Positions 10,974 through 20,412 of a stretch of DNA of 64,000 nt are shown here, piece by piece. The stretch lies in NCBI RefSeq assembly GCF_037126465.1, contig NW_026999471.1, positions 1 to 64,000 of the forward strand. Reading direction: 5' to 3'. A program made the translations under genes and the position numbers. Position 1 is the first letter of the stretch, and the number at the start of each line of letters is the position of its first letter. This DNA comes from Ornithodoros turicata (Eukaryota; Arthropoda; Arachnida; Ixodida; Argasidae). The notes under the pieces are model-generated. The model was not told the origin of the DNA. It searched no databases and saw only the letters and a list, made by a program, of their open reading frames with translations.

Positions 10974-12296
10974 TCAGTTTTCCCGGTTAGGGCTGCGCCA
11001 TACAGGTCGTCTTGCCAGTGACGGTGAACGTGCTCCTCTTGGTGACCTGCTGCGGTGGGGGACGCTCAGGGACAGGTCATGTCGTGAGCCAGCAGAAGCA
11101 TTCTGCTGCCGTAGATAGTCTTCAATTGCGGCTGGACGACTACCGCGCTGAGGGCAGGGGGCGTCGGGTGAAAATCCGGGAAGGCCAAGGTGTCGGTAGG
11201 GACATCGGCGATAGACGTGGTTGGCCTCTCCGCAGTGGTAGCAAAGCGGCCTGAAGTCGGGAGTCCGCCAAACGTGCGTTTTGCGAAACGGCTGAGAGTG
11301 TGGCGGGACGCTCAGAGTAGGTTGGACAGGCCGAGGAGGCGTCCAACGGTTTCCGTAGTACGGCGGACGAGTAGGTGGCACCTGTCTCAGAGCGGCGGCG
11401 TAGGTTGGTCTCGGTACTTCGGCGTCGGGGTTGACGGTTGAGGACATCTGGATTGCCTGCTGAACCTCGTCCTTGATGATCGCACCAATCGAAGACAAAG
11501 GGTCTTGAGCCTTCTCAGGACAGAGGAGAGCTCGTACTTCTTCGCGTACCACCTCTCGAATCAGCTATCTGAGAGATCCGACGTCGAGGCCAGCGGTCGT
11601 GGAAAAAGCCTCATAGCCCTGGTGTCGTTGGTCGACGGTAGCGCGAGAGAGCAGGGTCCTCTCAATGCGGATGGCTTCGTCCAGAAAAGCGTCGGTCGTG
11701 GCGGGTGGATTCCGGGACAGGGCGCGAAAAATTTATTCTTTTACGCCCCTCATGAGTCGCTGAACCTTCTTCTCCTCGGATACTTTGGGGTCAGCTCGCC
11801 GGAAGAGCAGCAACACATCTTCGACGAAGACAGTAACGCTTCCGTTTGGCAGCTGGGTCCGTCTCTGGAGCAGATGTTCAGCGCGTTCAGCTCGTTGTTG
11901 AAAAGCGAACGCCTCGCGAAGTTTGCTTTTGAAGACGTCCCAGGACGTGAGCGAAGTCTCCCGGTTCTCGAACCGTGTCTTCGCGGTGCCTTCCATGGAG
12001 AAATAGACGTTTTACGAGCTTCTGGTCGTCGCTCCAGTTGTTGAACCTGGCGATCCGCTCGTAGTGGTCGACTCAATCGTCGACGTCGTCGTAATACTCC
12101 CCGCTGAATGTCTTCGACGACCGTGCAGGGGCTATGGGCGTGGCAACAGGTTGCGCCACTTGGGTGCTGGTCTCCGCAGTCATCTTCTTCTTGCGTTTAG
12201 GGGGTTCTAATGGACCGAATTCTGCAGGCAGGCCAAGCTGTCTTCTGCTTTGTCGCAGTCGGTCTTCCAGGCCGTTGAACAAGGGTTGCCCCGCAC
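10974..12296 (-). pseudogene. Gypsy gag with CCHC zinc knuckle (frameshifted)
   Basis: The segment at 11733-11996 has the retrotransposon-gag signature: W-x-x-F-K-x-x-L-R-E-A-F followed by a region of glutamines and RRTQ-PNGSV. A CYHCGEANHVYRRC knuckle, the CCHC motif that packages RNA, lies at about 11202-11243. A proline-rich stretch separates them. The amino end, near 12073-12296, is continued across the hAT insertion by minus-strand sequence just inside the LTR. Several frame changes are present, so it is not translatable as one protein. Confidence 0.75.
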
Positions 12297-13546
12297 CAGT
12301 GGTGGACATGTATCTTCGATACAATCTTTAGATACATTTTGTGTATCGGTATTAGGTATCGCGTGCCAAAAATGAGAGTATCGGAGTATCGGTATCGAAA
12401 ATACATTTTTAGTGTATCGTGTATGTTAACGATACTCGATACTAAAAAAAGACGCAAATATTGAGGCTGTTGTGAGACTTAGGGTCGGCGGCGCTCGCTC
12501 AGGCGGTAGTACAAGCCAGGCCGCAGCGGCTAGACATGTCGACCATAAATTCGTTCGAAGCTTACGTCCGCGCGCGCGCTCCATCGTCAAGGTCGCCCGG
12601 AGAGGAGGCCCTGGGCCCTGCCCTGGGACGCGCTCGTGGGCGCGCGCGGCTTCTAGTTGGTTCCAGAAGAATCTCTTCCGTCTCTTTCTACGGCGGGCGC
12701 GCCGAAAACGCCTTACACAGGGCCAACCTCACGGCTTCTGGAACTGCGCTGCCCGATGTCCCCCTCCTCAGTGCGCAAGAGCACGTCCACTTGACTTGAG
12801 GTGTGGATTCCGCGTCTGCCATGCGGAAAGAATAACCGCCGGCTTAGCTTGAGCACTGTAACCCGTTCTACAGCTCACAATTCACAACGGCCAACTAAGA
12901 AAATCAAGTCAGAGGCAAAGTCAGAGGCTACCGGGTAAGTACTGCAGTACCAAACGATAAAAGCAGCAGAAAAAAAGTTTCAGGTTTATTCGTATGTATA
13001 GTCAAGTGCTCACAGACCGGTACGCACGAAGAACATTGTCTTAAAGAATTATTTTTTGCTAGGCTGCTTATTGATGCGATCGTTTCAACGTACCCATGGC
13101 TTCAGTCTAAAGTTCTAACAAGACTAGCTGCTTAGACAGTGCAGCTTCATTAAATCCGTACGGTCGGACACATCCAAGCCCTGTCAGAAAAAGTGCGCTA
13201 TAAAAATACAGTAAAGGCTCTAGAAATAACGAATAAATGTTTTTACTTCCCTAATCATATTACCAGCTTTATTATATTGTTATTTCAGTGATGTAAACTT
13301 CGCGAATCATAACACCAGCTTTATTATATCGTGATTTCAGTAATATTAACTTCGCTATTCATAACACCAGCTGTAGTATATTCGGGATTTCAGTTATATA
13401 TCGAAGTATCGACGGTACAGTACCGAGTATCTGTATCGAAAATCAATTTCGGTTCTGTATCTTGTATCGGTATCGGAAATAAAATTTTTGAGGGTATCGA
13501 GTATCGGCGTCGAAGATACTTTTTTGAACTATCTTGCCCAGCCCTG
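12297..13546. mobile_element. Non-autonomous hAT element with 8-bp target duplication
   Basis: The left end CAGTGGTGGACATG and the reverse complement of the right end CAGGGCTGGGCAAG are hAT-type termini (CAGNG start). The 8-mer CCCCGCAC stands immediately outside both ends (12289-12296 and 13547-13554), a perfect hAT-size duplication. Both inner flanks are full of degenerate GTATCG/CGATAC words (12305-12440 and 13390-13525). A 52-bp tandem repeat with about three copies lies at 13262-13400. The centre is GC-rich without a transposase. It inserted into the gag start of the Gypsy element. Confidence 0.9.
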
Positions 13547-13566
13547 CCCCGCACCCTCACCAGAAA

Positions 13567-13940
13567 TGTCACGAAGCGAAATGGGCCGGCGAGTCGTCGA
13601 ATAAACAGCAAACCGTTTATTAAACTGCTTGGTAGCAAAAACACACGAGTGATAGCTCTCTGAACACAACTGAGTCCAAAGAATGAATGCTCCAGCCTGG
13701 AGCAAGCATTTAAGCGTCGCGCCGAAAAGTCTAGAAACTGCACGTGCGTTTGCCAGAGAGCAGGCGATGTGTCTGGAAGCTTCTTGCTTCTTCTTCTTCA
13801 GCACGCGCCGGGATGAGATGTACCGTTTCGTGCCTGCCCTGGAAGTTTCTCGAAGATGATTCGTGGCAATATTCTCATCTAAAGGCAAATGTCATAAAAC
13901 GTACCAGCAAAGTGCCAAAAGACACAATCAAAAGATGACA
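13567..13940 (-). repeat. Probable 5' LTR of the Gypsy element
   Basis: On the minus strand the segment begins TGTCATCTTTTG and ends GTGACA and contains AATAAA near its 3' part, as expected for an LTR. The sequence just downstream, TTTCTGGTGAGGG, resembles the leader directly after a Gypsy LTR. The partner LTR is missing, so limits are provisional. Confidence 0.55.
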
Positions 13941-15664
13941 CACTCCGCCAAATAATTAGAAGAACTAAAATCAAAGAGGTAATTGCACGGGCTGACCCAA
14001 AGCAGATGCAATAATTATGAGGGCGCCCCGGATCTGCGGGAGGCTTTAAATTCAAATTCGAACGGCGGGCCGCGGGAGGGCGAGAGACGAGAGGGAACAG
14101 AGAGAGCGTCAGGCGTCAGTTGGAACTTGGACGCGTCCTTGCAAGGTCGTTTTTTCTCTTCAGTTGCCGTGGCAGAGATCGGACATATCCTGCGCACTAT
14201 TTACGTGTTTTTAGTGCGTTTTCTAAGACAACGTGATGACAATGAGTCATGTGAAGCATGTTGGCGATATCTCGGAGAAGTTTCGACGCTAGGAAGGCAC
14301 GGCGTCCGCAGAAGAACCGGATGATGAAACGCCAAACGGACTGCACAGAATGCTTGTTCCGATGTTAAGAGGTATAAGTGTTTACCGTGGTGCTTCGATT
14401 ACTACTGATCATATGTTTTATTTCAGGAACTAAGGGAACCTGAGAAACATGGTTAAGACGATTATAAAGATTAGGATCGTTTGGTGAAGAAGAAAGGGTA
14501 CATGTCGCGACCTACATGGACGGAGGTGTCATCTTCTCTGAGAAAATACACGTGTGAGGTGGTCAACAAAACGCCATGCTCGCTGTTGTCCGTGAGTGCA
14601 TCGTAAATTCAACACAAGCACATGCCTCGTCTAGACGCAGTGAGTGATTACCCGCGTGCGACTTAGTACGTGAGAGATGCATCGATTATTTCTTTATTCT
14701 TAGTGTATGCTCATAGTAGAATAAATAAGCAATATTTACTTGAACAGTACCTATGTGCTTTTCTACGCATTACTTTCAGCCATGCATCAGTGGTCCCATC
14801 TGCTAAGTGGTCGGATCCGAGACCAGTTAGCAACGTCTGTTGTGAACTTCGTGACGTCGGCTAACAAGGCACAATGGCGTCTTGTAAATAACGCGCTATA
14901 AATATGCGATACAAATATACTCACGCAGACGGGGTCGCACTTGGTCCTCTTCGGTGATGACACTTGCTTTACACTTGATAGTTAAATACGACGCGCACCG
15001 CCACGCAATACTTCCGCTTTGATTTGTTATCTTCTTGTGATACCTGTAACCTTCCATGTGCAAGGATGGACACCGCTTCTGGGTTTGAAGAATTACGAGA
15101 TTCTACATGCTGCAACACAGACGGTGGTCAACAGAGCTCTGAGAACATGGGCCCGAGAGCTCACTCTAACGACTAGAAATGACCTACATAAACCTTTCAG
15201 CGTATGCTCTGGATGGACTACTTTCGGTTGACTGTACCCCGTGAGGTCGGCGTCCCCATAACCGCCGGCCGGCGTAACGGTGCATTCCAGAAGGGTGTTC
15301 TGAGTATGGCCGTCCCGATACGTGTCAAAAGAAGAAAGTCTTTGTGAGCAGGATATTTTCAAGAAGGATCAAGTAAGAAGGGAGAATCGAGTAAGGGTAG
15401 TTTCGATAAGCACCCGACACACACCAGTGGGCTTTTCCCACGCCCCTGTATCCGAGGGATGCCTCGAAGTTCCTTCTATTGCCACTACCATCCCGATCCT
15501 GCAATGATTCTCCGAGTGGCCGATTCTTCGAACCCCGTCGTCAGTTAGGTCCTGCAGACGGACAATGTGAAGGGGATCCAGTCCAGAGCTACAGTGCCCA
15601 CCGGAAGACTTTTGAGGACTACTGGTGCGGCTAACAAGTACTAGTCGTCTCTCCTCCATGGCAG
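13941..15664. other. Stretch with no recognised gene
   Basis: About 1.7 kb without a recognisable protein motif, RNA gene or repeat. Short open stretches exist on both strands (for example 13983-14324 and 15093-15362), but none shows a family signature. The last few hundred bases lead into an R2 fragment. Confidence 0.4.
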
Positions 15665-16286
15665 CAATGATGGTCGCGTTCTCCAGGTGCCATCCGCTGC
15701 CCTATTTGCTCAGAGATGGATAGCTGAGGGTACAAGAATTATGCCCCGCCATCAGTCGATGCGCTGACAATACGGGTGAATGCGCTGCCCTGCCGCACCA
15801 GATCTGGCCAGGGGGAGAAGTGGAAAGGGAATGCCGGCAGGTTGTTCCTCTGATGGGACCCTAGCGCACATTTGGCAGGCATTTGCCTTTTGAGGCATGA
15901 TAACATAGTAAAATATGTGGCCGGAATATTGAGGGAAAAAGGATGGAAGGTCGCCGTGGAGCCGAAGCACGGAGTACCAAAAGGCATCCTTTAGCCTGAT
16001 ACAGTGACCTTGCGGGGAGATGAAGCCCTACCGTTGGATGCCCAGGTGGTGGGTACTGGGATCACCCCGGCCCCTAGCTCATCAACACAAGGCACTGAAA
16101 TACAACAGGGGGGAAGTTCTACGGCAGGTCGCCGATGGAGGTGGTTCCACGGTGATTGCGGTCACAGTGTCAAGTGTGACCATCACATTCAAGGATGTCT
16201 GGGTCAGAGAGGGCGCCTTACAACTACACAACATGGGAGTGTCTGAGAATGACCTACTGGTATTGACTGGGACCGTGCTTTAGCTA
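15665..16286 (+). pseudogene. R2-clade LINE fragment, C-terminal part with restriction-like endonuclease
   Basis: Decayed frames read RWIAEGTRIMP, then VNALPCRTRSG (the segment before the R2 zinc knuckle), then GWKVAVEPKHGVP and a P-D...L-D-A-Q-V-V-G pattern, the PD-(D/E)xK endonuclease core of R2 elements. The end reads FKDVW and LLVLTGTVL, close to the R2 C-terminus. Stops and frame shifts are frequent. The R2 protein nicks its target and reverse transcribes its RNA in place; this remnant cannot. The sequence just after it (16287-16490) is shared with 27645-27865. Confidence 0.7.
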
Positions 16287-16949
16287 GACCGTGTTGCGGC
16301 GGTCTGTTACCCAGTCAATTGAGCGCTAGCGGCTCGTGCTAACGGTTCGGGGTTATACGATACTCACTGCTCCAAGCCCTGTGATCCGCAATACATAGCC
16401 TCTCACACGTGGTGAAATCCACCTTCTCGTGGTGCCACCGGCTACCCCTGGTACCGCTTCGGCGGGACAGGGAAATGACGGAGCTCTGTCCCACCACTCT
16501 CCCGTTATGCTTCGACTGCCAACCCCTTCGTGGCTGAAACCCGCTAGGCATGAATCCAGAAAATGAAGAAAGAGGAAGGAAGAAGAAGCCGAGTGGCATC
16601 CGCTATTAGTGGTAACCTGGGAGCATCTGGGAGAAGAAGACGAGGCCCAAACGATGATCCGGAACTCCTGTAATAAACAGTTCGCAAAAATGAAGGGCCT
16701 CAAGATTCATGCTGCCCTAAAGAAAAATGCACTACACCATCTTCTGTAAATCTGCACCATCTACACCATCTGTAAAACAGTAAGCTGAACTCCTCCTGAA
16801 GTCAGGAGGGTCCTCACGTCGGAGTAAGAAGCCATGCGTAAAGTATGTGTGTCCAATTCTCAGTCGAGAGACTGTCTTGTAAACGGTTTGATGGACTTGG
16901 CATGAGTCTTCTCACATAGGGTTGTATCATGTGCAACTTATCATTTTGT
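16287..16949. other. Non-coding stretch; first 200 bp shared with 27645-27865
   Basis: From GACCGTGTTGCGGCGGTCTG onward about 200 bp can be aligned by eye with 27645-27865, including TTCTCGTGGTGC and ACGGAGCTCTG words. Here it follows the end of an R2 reading frame; there it precedes an R2 amino-terminal region. It is therefore an untranslated part of this R2 family. The rest (about 16500-16949) shows nothing I recognise. Confidence 0.5.
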
Positions 16950-17700
16950 GTGGTCGAAACTTCCTGCCACTTATGACTGAACGCCCTCCTCAGCACTCCT
17001 CACTCAGCTGCACACCTCAGCAGGAGTGCAGCACTGCCCTACTTCGATCGGCTCCAGGTATCGCCGTCTTTCTGGCCTCCGGCCTCAGAAGAAGGGTTTC
17101 TACGTGCAGCGGGAACGACACCTAGCTACCTCTACTGGGCTGCGAAAGCCTGACCTCATTTGCTATGGACAGGATGCCATCCACGTCATTGACGTCCACT
17201 TCGGGGCGCGGCCGCTCTCTTAATACTCTTCACTGGGAGAAGTCTGCAATATACAACACCCCCGAGATTGCTGGACTGCTTAGGGCCTCCTCGGCATCCT
17301 CTTCACCGGTGCTGAACTGCCCCGTCTCCTTCATGTCCGCCACGGTGTCCTTCCTGGGGCTATGGTCATCGGAGTCTGCTGCATCCTTGCTGTCCCTGGG
17401 TCTAACCAAAGGACAGCTGAAGATTGTCAATCTCAAGGCCCTGGAGGGGACCGTGCGGGCGTGGCGTGCCTTCAAAAGCGCTACCACCCGCCGCATTGAA
17501 GAACTGTCCTCTACCTGAAGATTCAAGGCGTTGAAGGTCTATGTACGCGCTCCTCTTGAAGTTTTACGTACGCGCGATTCGATACTACTGCTGTGTACAC
17601 AGTGCAGGTTGCTCTGTTTGGGCTCTTGCCCGTAGTCATTTAGTTGCGACTCCGCCCTTTCAGGTTTGAATGCTTTGTCAATAAAAGTTCAGAACAGCTG
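16950..17700 (+). pseudogene. R2-clade LINE fragment, endonuclease domain and 3' UTR
   Basis: The frame at 17026-17518 carries GLRKPDLICYGQDAIHVIDV, the PD...D core of the R2 restriction-like endonuclease, then SFLGLWSSESA and ALEGTVRAWRAFK, the conserved R2 C-terminus. A 3' UTR with AATAAA (near 17680) follows and ends at AACAGCTG, directly against a satellite monomer at 17701. The reverse transcriptase is missing, so this is a 5'-truncated copy. The catalytic residues remain, but the domain is fragmentary. Confidence 0.75.
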
Positions 17701-17800
17701 AATGCACAAAGGACGACCAAGTATCATTCCCTCTACATGTTTGTTAATACAACCCATAGAAAAACGAGTCATAGGCGGCAGTAAGCATAATCTTACTGCC
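17701..17800 (+). repeat. Single 104-bp satellite monomer
   Basis: The sequence from CACAAAGGACGACCAAG through ATACAACCCAT to AGGCGGCAGTAAG follows the consensus of the array at 30974-32776. It directly adjoins the 3' end of an R2 copy. Confidence 0.8.
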
Positions 17801-17906
17801 GCCTCCTTATCTCCTGCCGGGGTTCTTACCAGCCGCCGGCTCTAAAGCGAAACGCACCGCGTCGAAAATATTGTCGCCACCGGCGTGCCAGCTCGGAAGA
17901 TCTCTC

Positions 17907-18010
17907 ATTGGCTGCGCATTATATGTATAAATATTTGGATGCTCATTGGTCTAAAAAACTGGCGTCAGTTTCCTTCGCGCTGATTGGGCGAGAGTCATTT
18001 GACTGAGGAG
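17907..18010 (+). promoter_or_regulatory. Putative promoter with three CCAAT boxes and a TATA box
   Basis: Inverted CCAAT boxes (ATTGG) stand at 17907-17911, 17944-17948 and 17982-17986, and TATAAATA at 17926-17933. They precede the two-exon open frame beginning at 18211. Start site not determinable. Confidence 0.35.
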
Positions 18011-18210
18011 CGAGCATCCGAACGCGCGAACCGTTCAACGGAAGCAGTCGAACGGAGGAGAAAGAAGAACGACAGAGGAGACATCGCGTCTGTCTGGCCA
18101 TGCGTGTTCTCTTGGACTGCAACCGTTGTGCACGCAGACACTACGGGGTAGTTTGAGGGCTTTGAATGCTTTGGATTTAGATTGTGGCGAACTGCTAATG
18201 TGAGAACGGA

Positions 18211-18340
18211 ATGGCACATCCACCTCATCATCACAACAGCGGGAAGACGAACATGACATGGAATCCGCCTGCACCTCCAAAGGACGCAGAAATCGTCAGA
18301 GAGGAAGTCTGCACTCTTTCCGACGTACTGCAGGTGAACG
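18211..18340 (+). CDS. Putative first coding exon of a small unknown gene
   Basis: ATG at 18211 sits in a favourable context (GGAATGG). The 130-bp exon encodes a His/Pro-rich start (MAHPPHHHNS) and then PKDAEIVREEVCTLSDVLQV, and ends at a good donor (GTAAGA, 18341). A promoter-like block lies upstream. I do not recognise the protein. The exon ends in phase 1 and can join either of two acceptors at 18685 or 18696. Expression is unproved. Confidence 0.4.
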
Positions 18341-18696
18341 GTAAGACAAGTTTGATTACTTTTTTTGTGACTGAAGGAAGTAATGCAGGTTTATCACGTT
18401 AAGTGTATTACGTACAGCATTTACGAGTCACTCGGTACGTTAGCGGCGTTTCATTGTGCAGTGCATTGCCGTAACTTGTACGTTTCTGATATGCCGTTAA
18501 TCAAAATATGTGTGGTTATGCTAGTTGCCCCTCATGCGCGTCTCAGCCGTTCATTCACTGTGATCTACGAACATTCGTGACAAATGCCTTGGTGTTCAAA
18601 TATGAAATCAAGATAGATTGCCTATCATAGCAGTGATTTTCGTGCAGAGTTACTCATCATCAATATATTTTTCGTTTTGTTTTAGTTCTCCCGCAG

Positions 18697-18876
18697 CCAT
18701 CGGCAACAACGACGCACATAGCTCAGCATTGACTTTTGAACGGCCCTTGGATGTCGAAGTACCTAAAGCTCCAGTGAAGCCTGTTACAAGACGTAAAAAG
18801 ATATGTACTGTAGCTTTTTCGAGGCAGTTCTCGAGGACAAATAAAGTTGATTTGTCATACACCATTGCTTTTTGAT
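18697..18876 (+). CDS. Putative second exon of the small unknown gene
   Basis: Using the acceptor CCCGCAG ending at 18696, phase-1 joining keeps a frame open for about 60 residues (with SSALTFERPLDVEVPK and a basic RRKK stretch) to TGA at 18873-18875. Using the upstream acceptor TTTTAG at 18685 gives an early stop at 18734-18736 and would make the downstream AATAAA (about 18839) an ordinary polyadenylation signal. Either choice is possible. The product is unknown. Confidence 0.35.
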
Positions 18877-19026
18877 TGTCTGCTTCGGGACGGCATGATC
18901 GTTGCTCTACAGCAAGACAACAAGCGCCGAAGACAAACGGACGAGTCTGGGGGGGTAGGGGGGACGAGAGGAGAGACGAAAAACCCGAGGAGAGAAGGGG
19001 AAGGAGGTTGGGAAAGGAGGTCGGTC

Positions 19027-19127
19027 TGCGCATGCGCACTGGGCCCCAGCTTTTTTCCCGCGCTGCAGCTCGGGGACGCTGTGAGTGGCTCCTCGAGATC
19101 ACGTGGTTTGGGCGCCCGCCATTTTCC
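19027..19127. promoter_or_regulatory. CpG-rich promoter-like block: NRF1, E-box and YY1-like sites
   Basis: A perfect palindromic NRF1 site TGCGCATGCGCA (19027-19038), an E-box CACGTG (19100-19105) and a GCCATTTTCC YY1-like site (19118-19127) lie within 100 bp. No gene start is visible on either side, and an R2 fragment follows at 19340. It may be an orphan promoter or part of a lost gene. Confidence 0.3.
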
Positions 19128-19339
19128 CTGGACCATTGCGTAAACGGCAGCTTCCGGCGGATGTTCTTACGGCCTGTCTATCGGCCTGCAACCCCCCCCC
19201 CCTTCACGTGGTAGGACCCGGAAAACGTTGCTTACAACGGCTACCAGGGGCTATGCTCTTTTGCGGCGGCGCTGCCAGTGGCGTCCGCGCGCTGTGGGTG
19301 GCGCGTTCACCTAACCTCAGTTTCTGTCCACTCTCCCGG

Positions 19340-19966
19340 TGCAGATGTGGGCCCACCCACCAAGGCTAACATGCCGCCCCTCGGATCAGCTCCTGGGCCC
19401 GACAACTTCACGCCCCGAAATCTACGTTCTGTGCGCTCTGTTGTGCTTCGCCTTCTCCTCAAACTGATTATACTCCGGAAGAAAGTTCCTACGCCTCTCC
19501 GGAACGCCCGAACCGTGTTCGTCCCTAAAAAGCCAGGCTCTACCAACCCTACGGACTTTCGCCCTGTTGCCATTTTTTCTGTCGTGCTTCGCCTGTTTCA
19601 TCGCATTATGGCAAGACGTCTGTCAGCATTCATGAAATTGAATTATAGGCAACGGGCTTTTCTGCCTGTGGATGGCTGTGCGGAGAATATTGTACTACTG
19701 AACACCGCCATTGCCGAAGCCAGGAAGAATCGAAGGTCCCTGTTCCTGACAGTGGTTGACTTAGCCAAGGTATTTGACAGAGTGTCCAGAGAAGCCATCT
19801 TTGAGGGAGCGCGACTAGCTGGGCTGCACCCTGACTTCTTGAATTACAGTTGATTACACGATGGACTTATACGGTGACGCGCCCACCCTTATTCGTATCG
19901 GCAAAGAAGAATGACTCGTCCAGCCGACCTCAGGAGTCCGCCAGGGCGACCCATTGTCGCCCATAC
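19340..19966 (+). pseudogene. R2-clade LINE, reverse transcriptase (first half; interrupted)
   Basis: The frame contains APGPDNFTPRNLR, NARTVFVPKKPG, TDFRPVAIFSVVLRLFHRI and the motif-A region VVDLAKVFDRVSREAI; a shifted frame then gives the motif-B segment VRQGDPLSPIL. This is the R2 reverse transcriptase. It stops at 19966, where a LINE with a poly(T)/(TTTA) tail was inserted, and resumes at 24557. In motif A the usual second Asp-Lys context (KAFDKV in sister copies) reads KVFDRV. Frame shifts near 19850 kill the copy. Confidence 0.8.
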
Positions 19967-19972
19967 TTTTTT

Positions 19973-20003
<31 letters not shown>

Positions 20004-20007
20004 TTTC
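19967..20007 (-). repeat. Simple (AAAT)n 3' tail of the LINE
   Basis: A T-run followed by about eight TTTA units in plus sense marks the 3' end of the minus-strand LINE, as in many LINEs that prime on short tandem tails. Confidence 0.85.
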
Positions 20008-20412
20008 CGTTTCCATCAAGAGATGGCGGTGGTCCCAGACAAAAAGCTGCCATGATGCAGCTTGAAAACGCCTGGGGACCGCGACGTCAATAGCAGTGCT
20101 AACACATACCAAACAAAGGAAAATAACTGACATTCACATACGCGACACTTCAGCAACAACCAAATAAGCACATCTGGCATGGTTACGTGCATCAATAAAT
20201 TAATTGGTAAACACTCTTACAAAAAGCACCACAATAGCACAGACAGTAACAGCTTTGCTGTAATTACACACACTCATGTCTCTCCCATCATCAATAACGG
20301 TTTGAACTCGCAACAAAAAACACAGCTACTTGATGATCGATCAGAAAAAACGGAAGAACGCAGGAAATGCCCTCGTAATAATCCAAAAGCGAAAAGGAGT
20401 AATAAAAAAATT

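Larger units (their letters stand above)
10218..13940 (-). mobile_element. Gypsy LTR retrotransposon, 5' half only, split by a hAT element
   Basis: On the minus strand, an LTR-like segment (13567-13940) is followed by a gag with retrotransposon-gag motifs and a CCHC knuckle, then an aspartic protease with Ala-Leu-Ile-Asp-Thr-Gly-Ala-Asp. No reverse transcriptase, integrase or 3' LTR follows; the element stops at about 10210 next to a T-run in plus sense. Gag-protease order with these motifs fits Ty3/Gypsy. A 1250-bp hAT element interrupts the start of gag. The copy is inactive. Confidence 0.8.

Noticed and set aside
12472..12852. Arg/Ala-rich open frames in the middle of the hAT element
   Set aside because: GC-rich composition and no transposase motif; open in two frames by chance.
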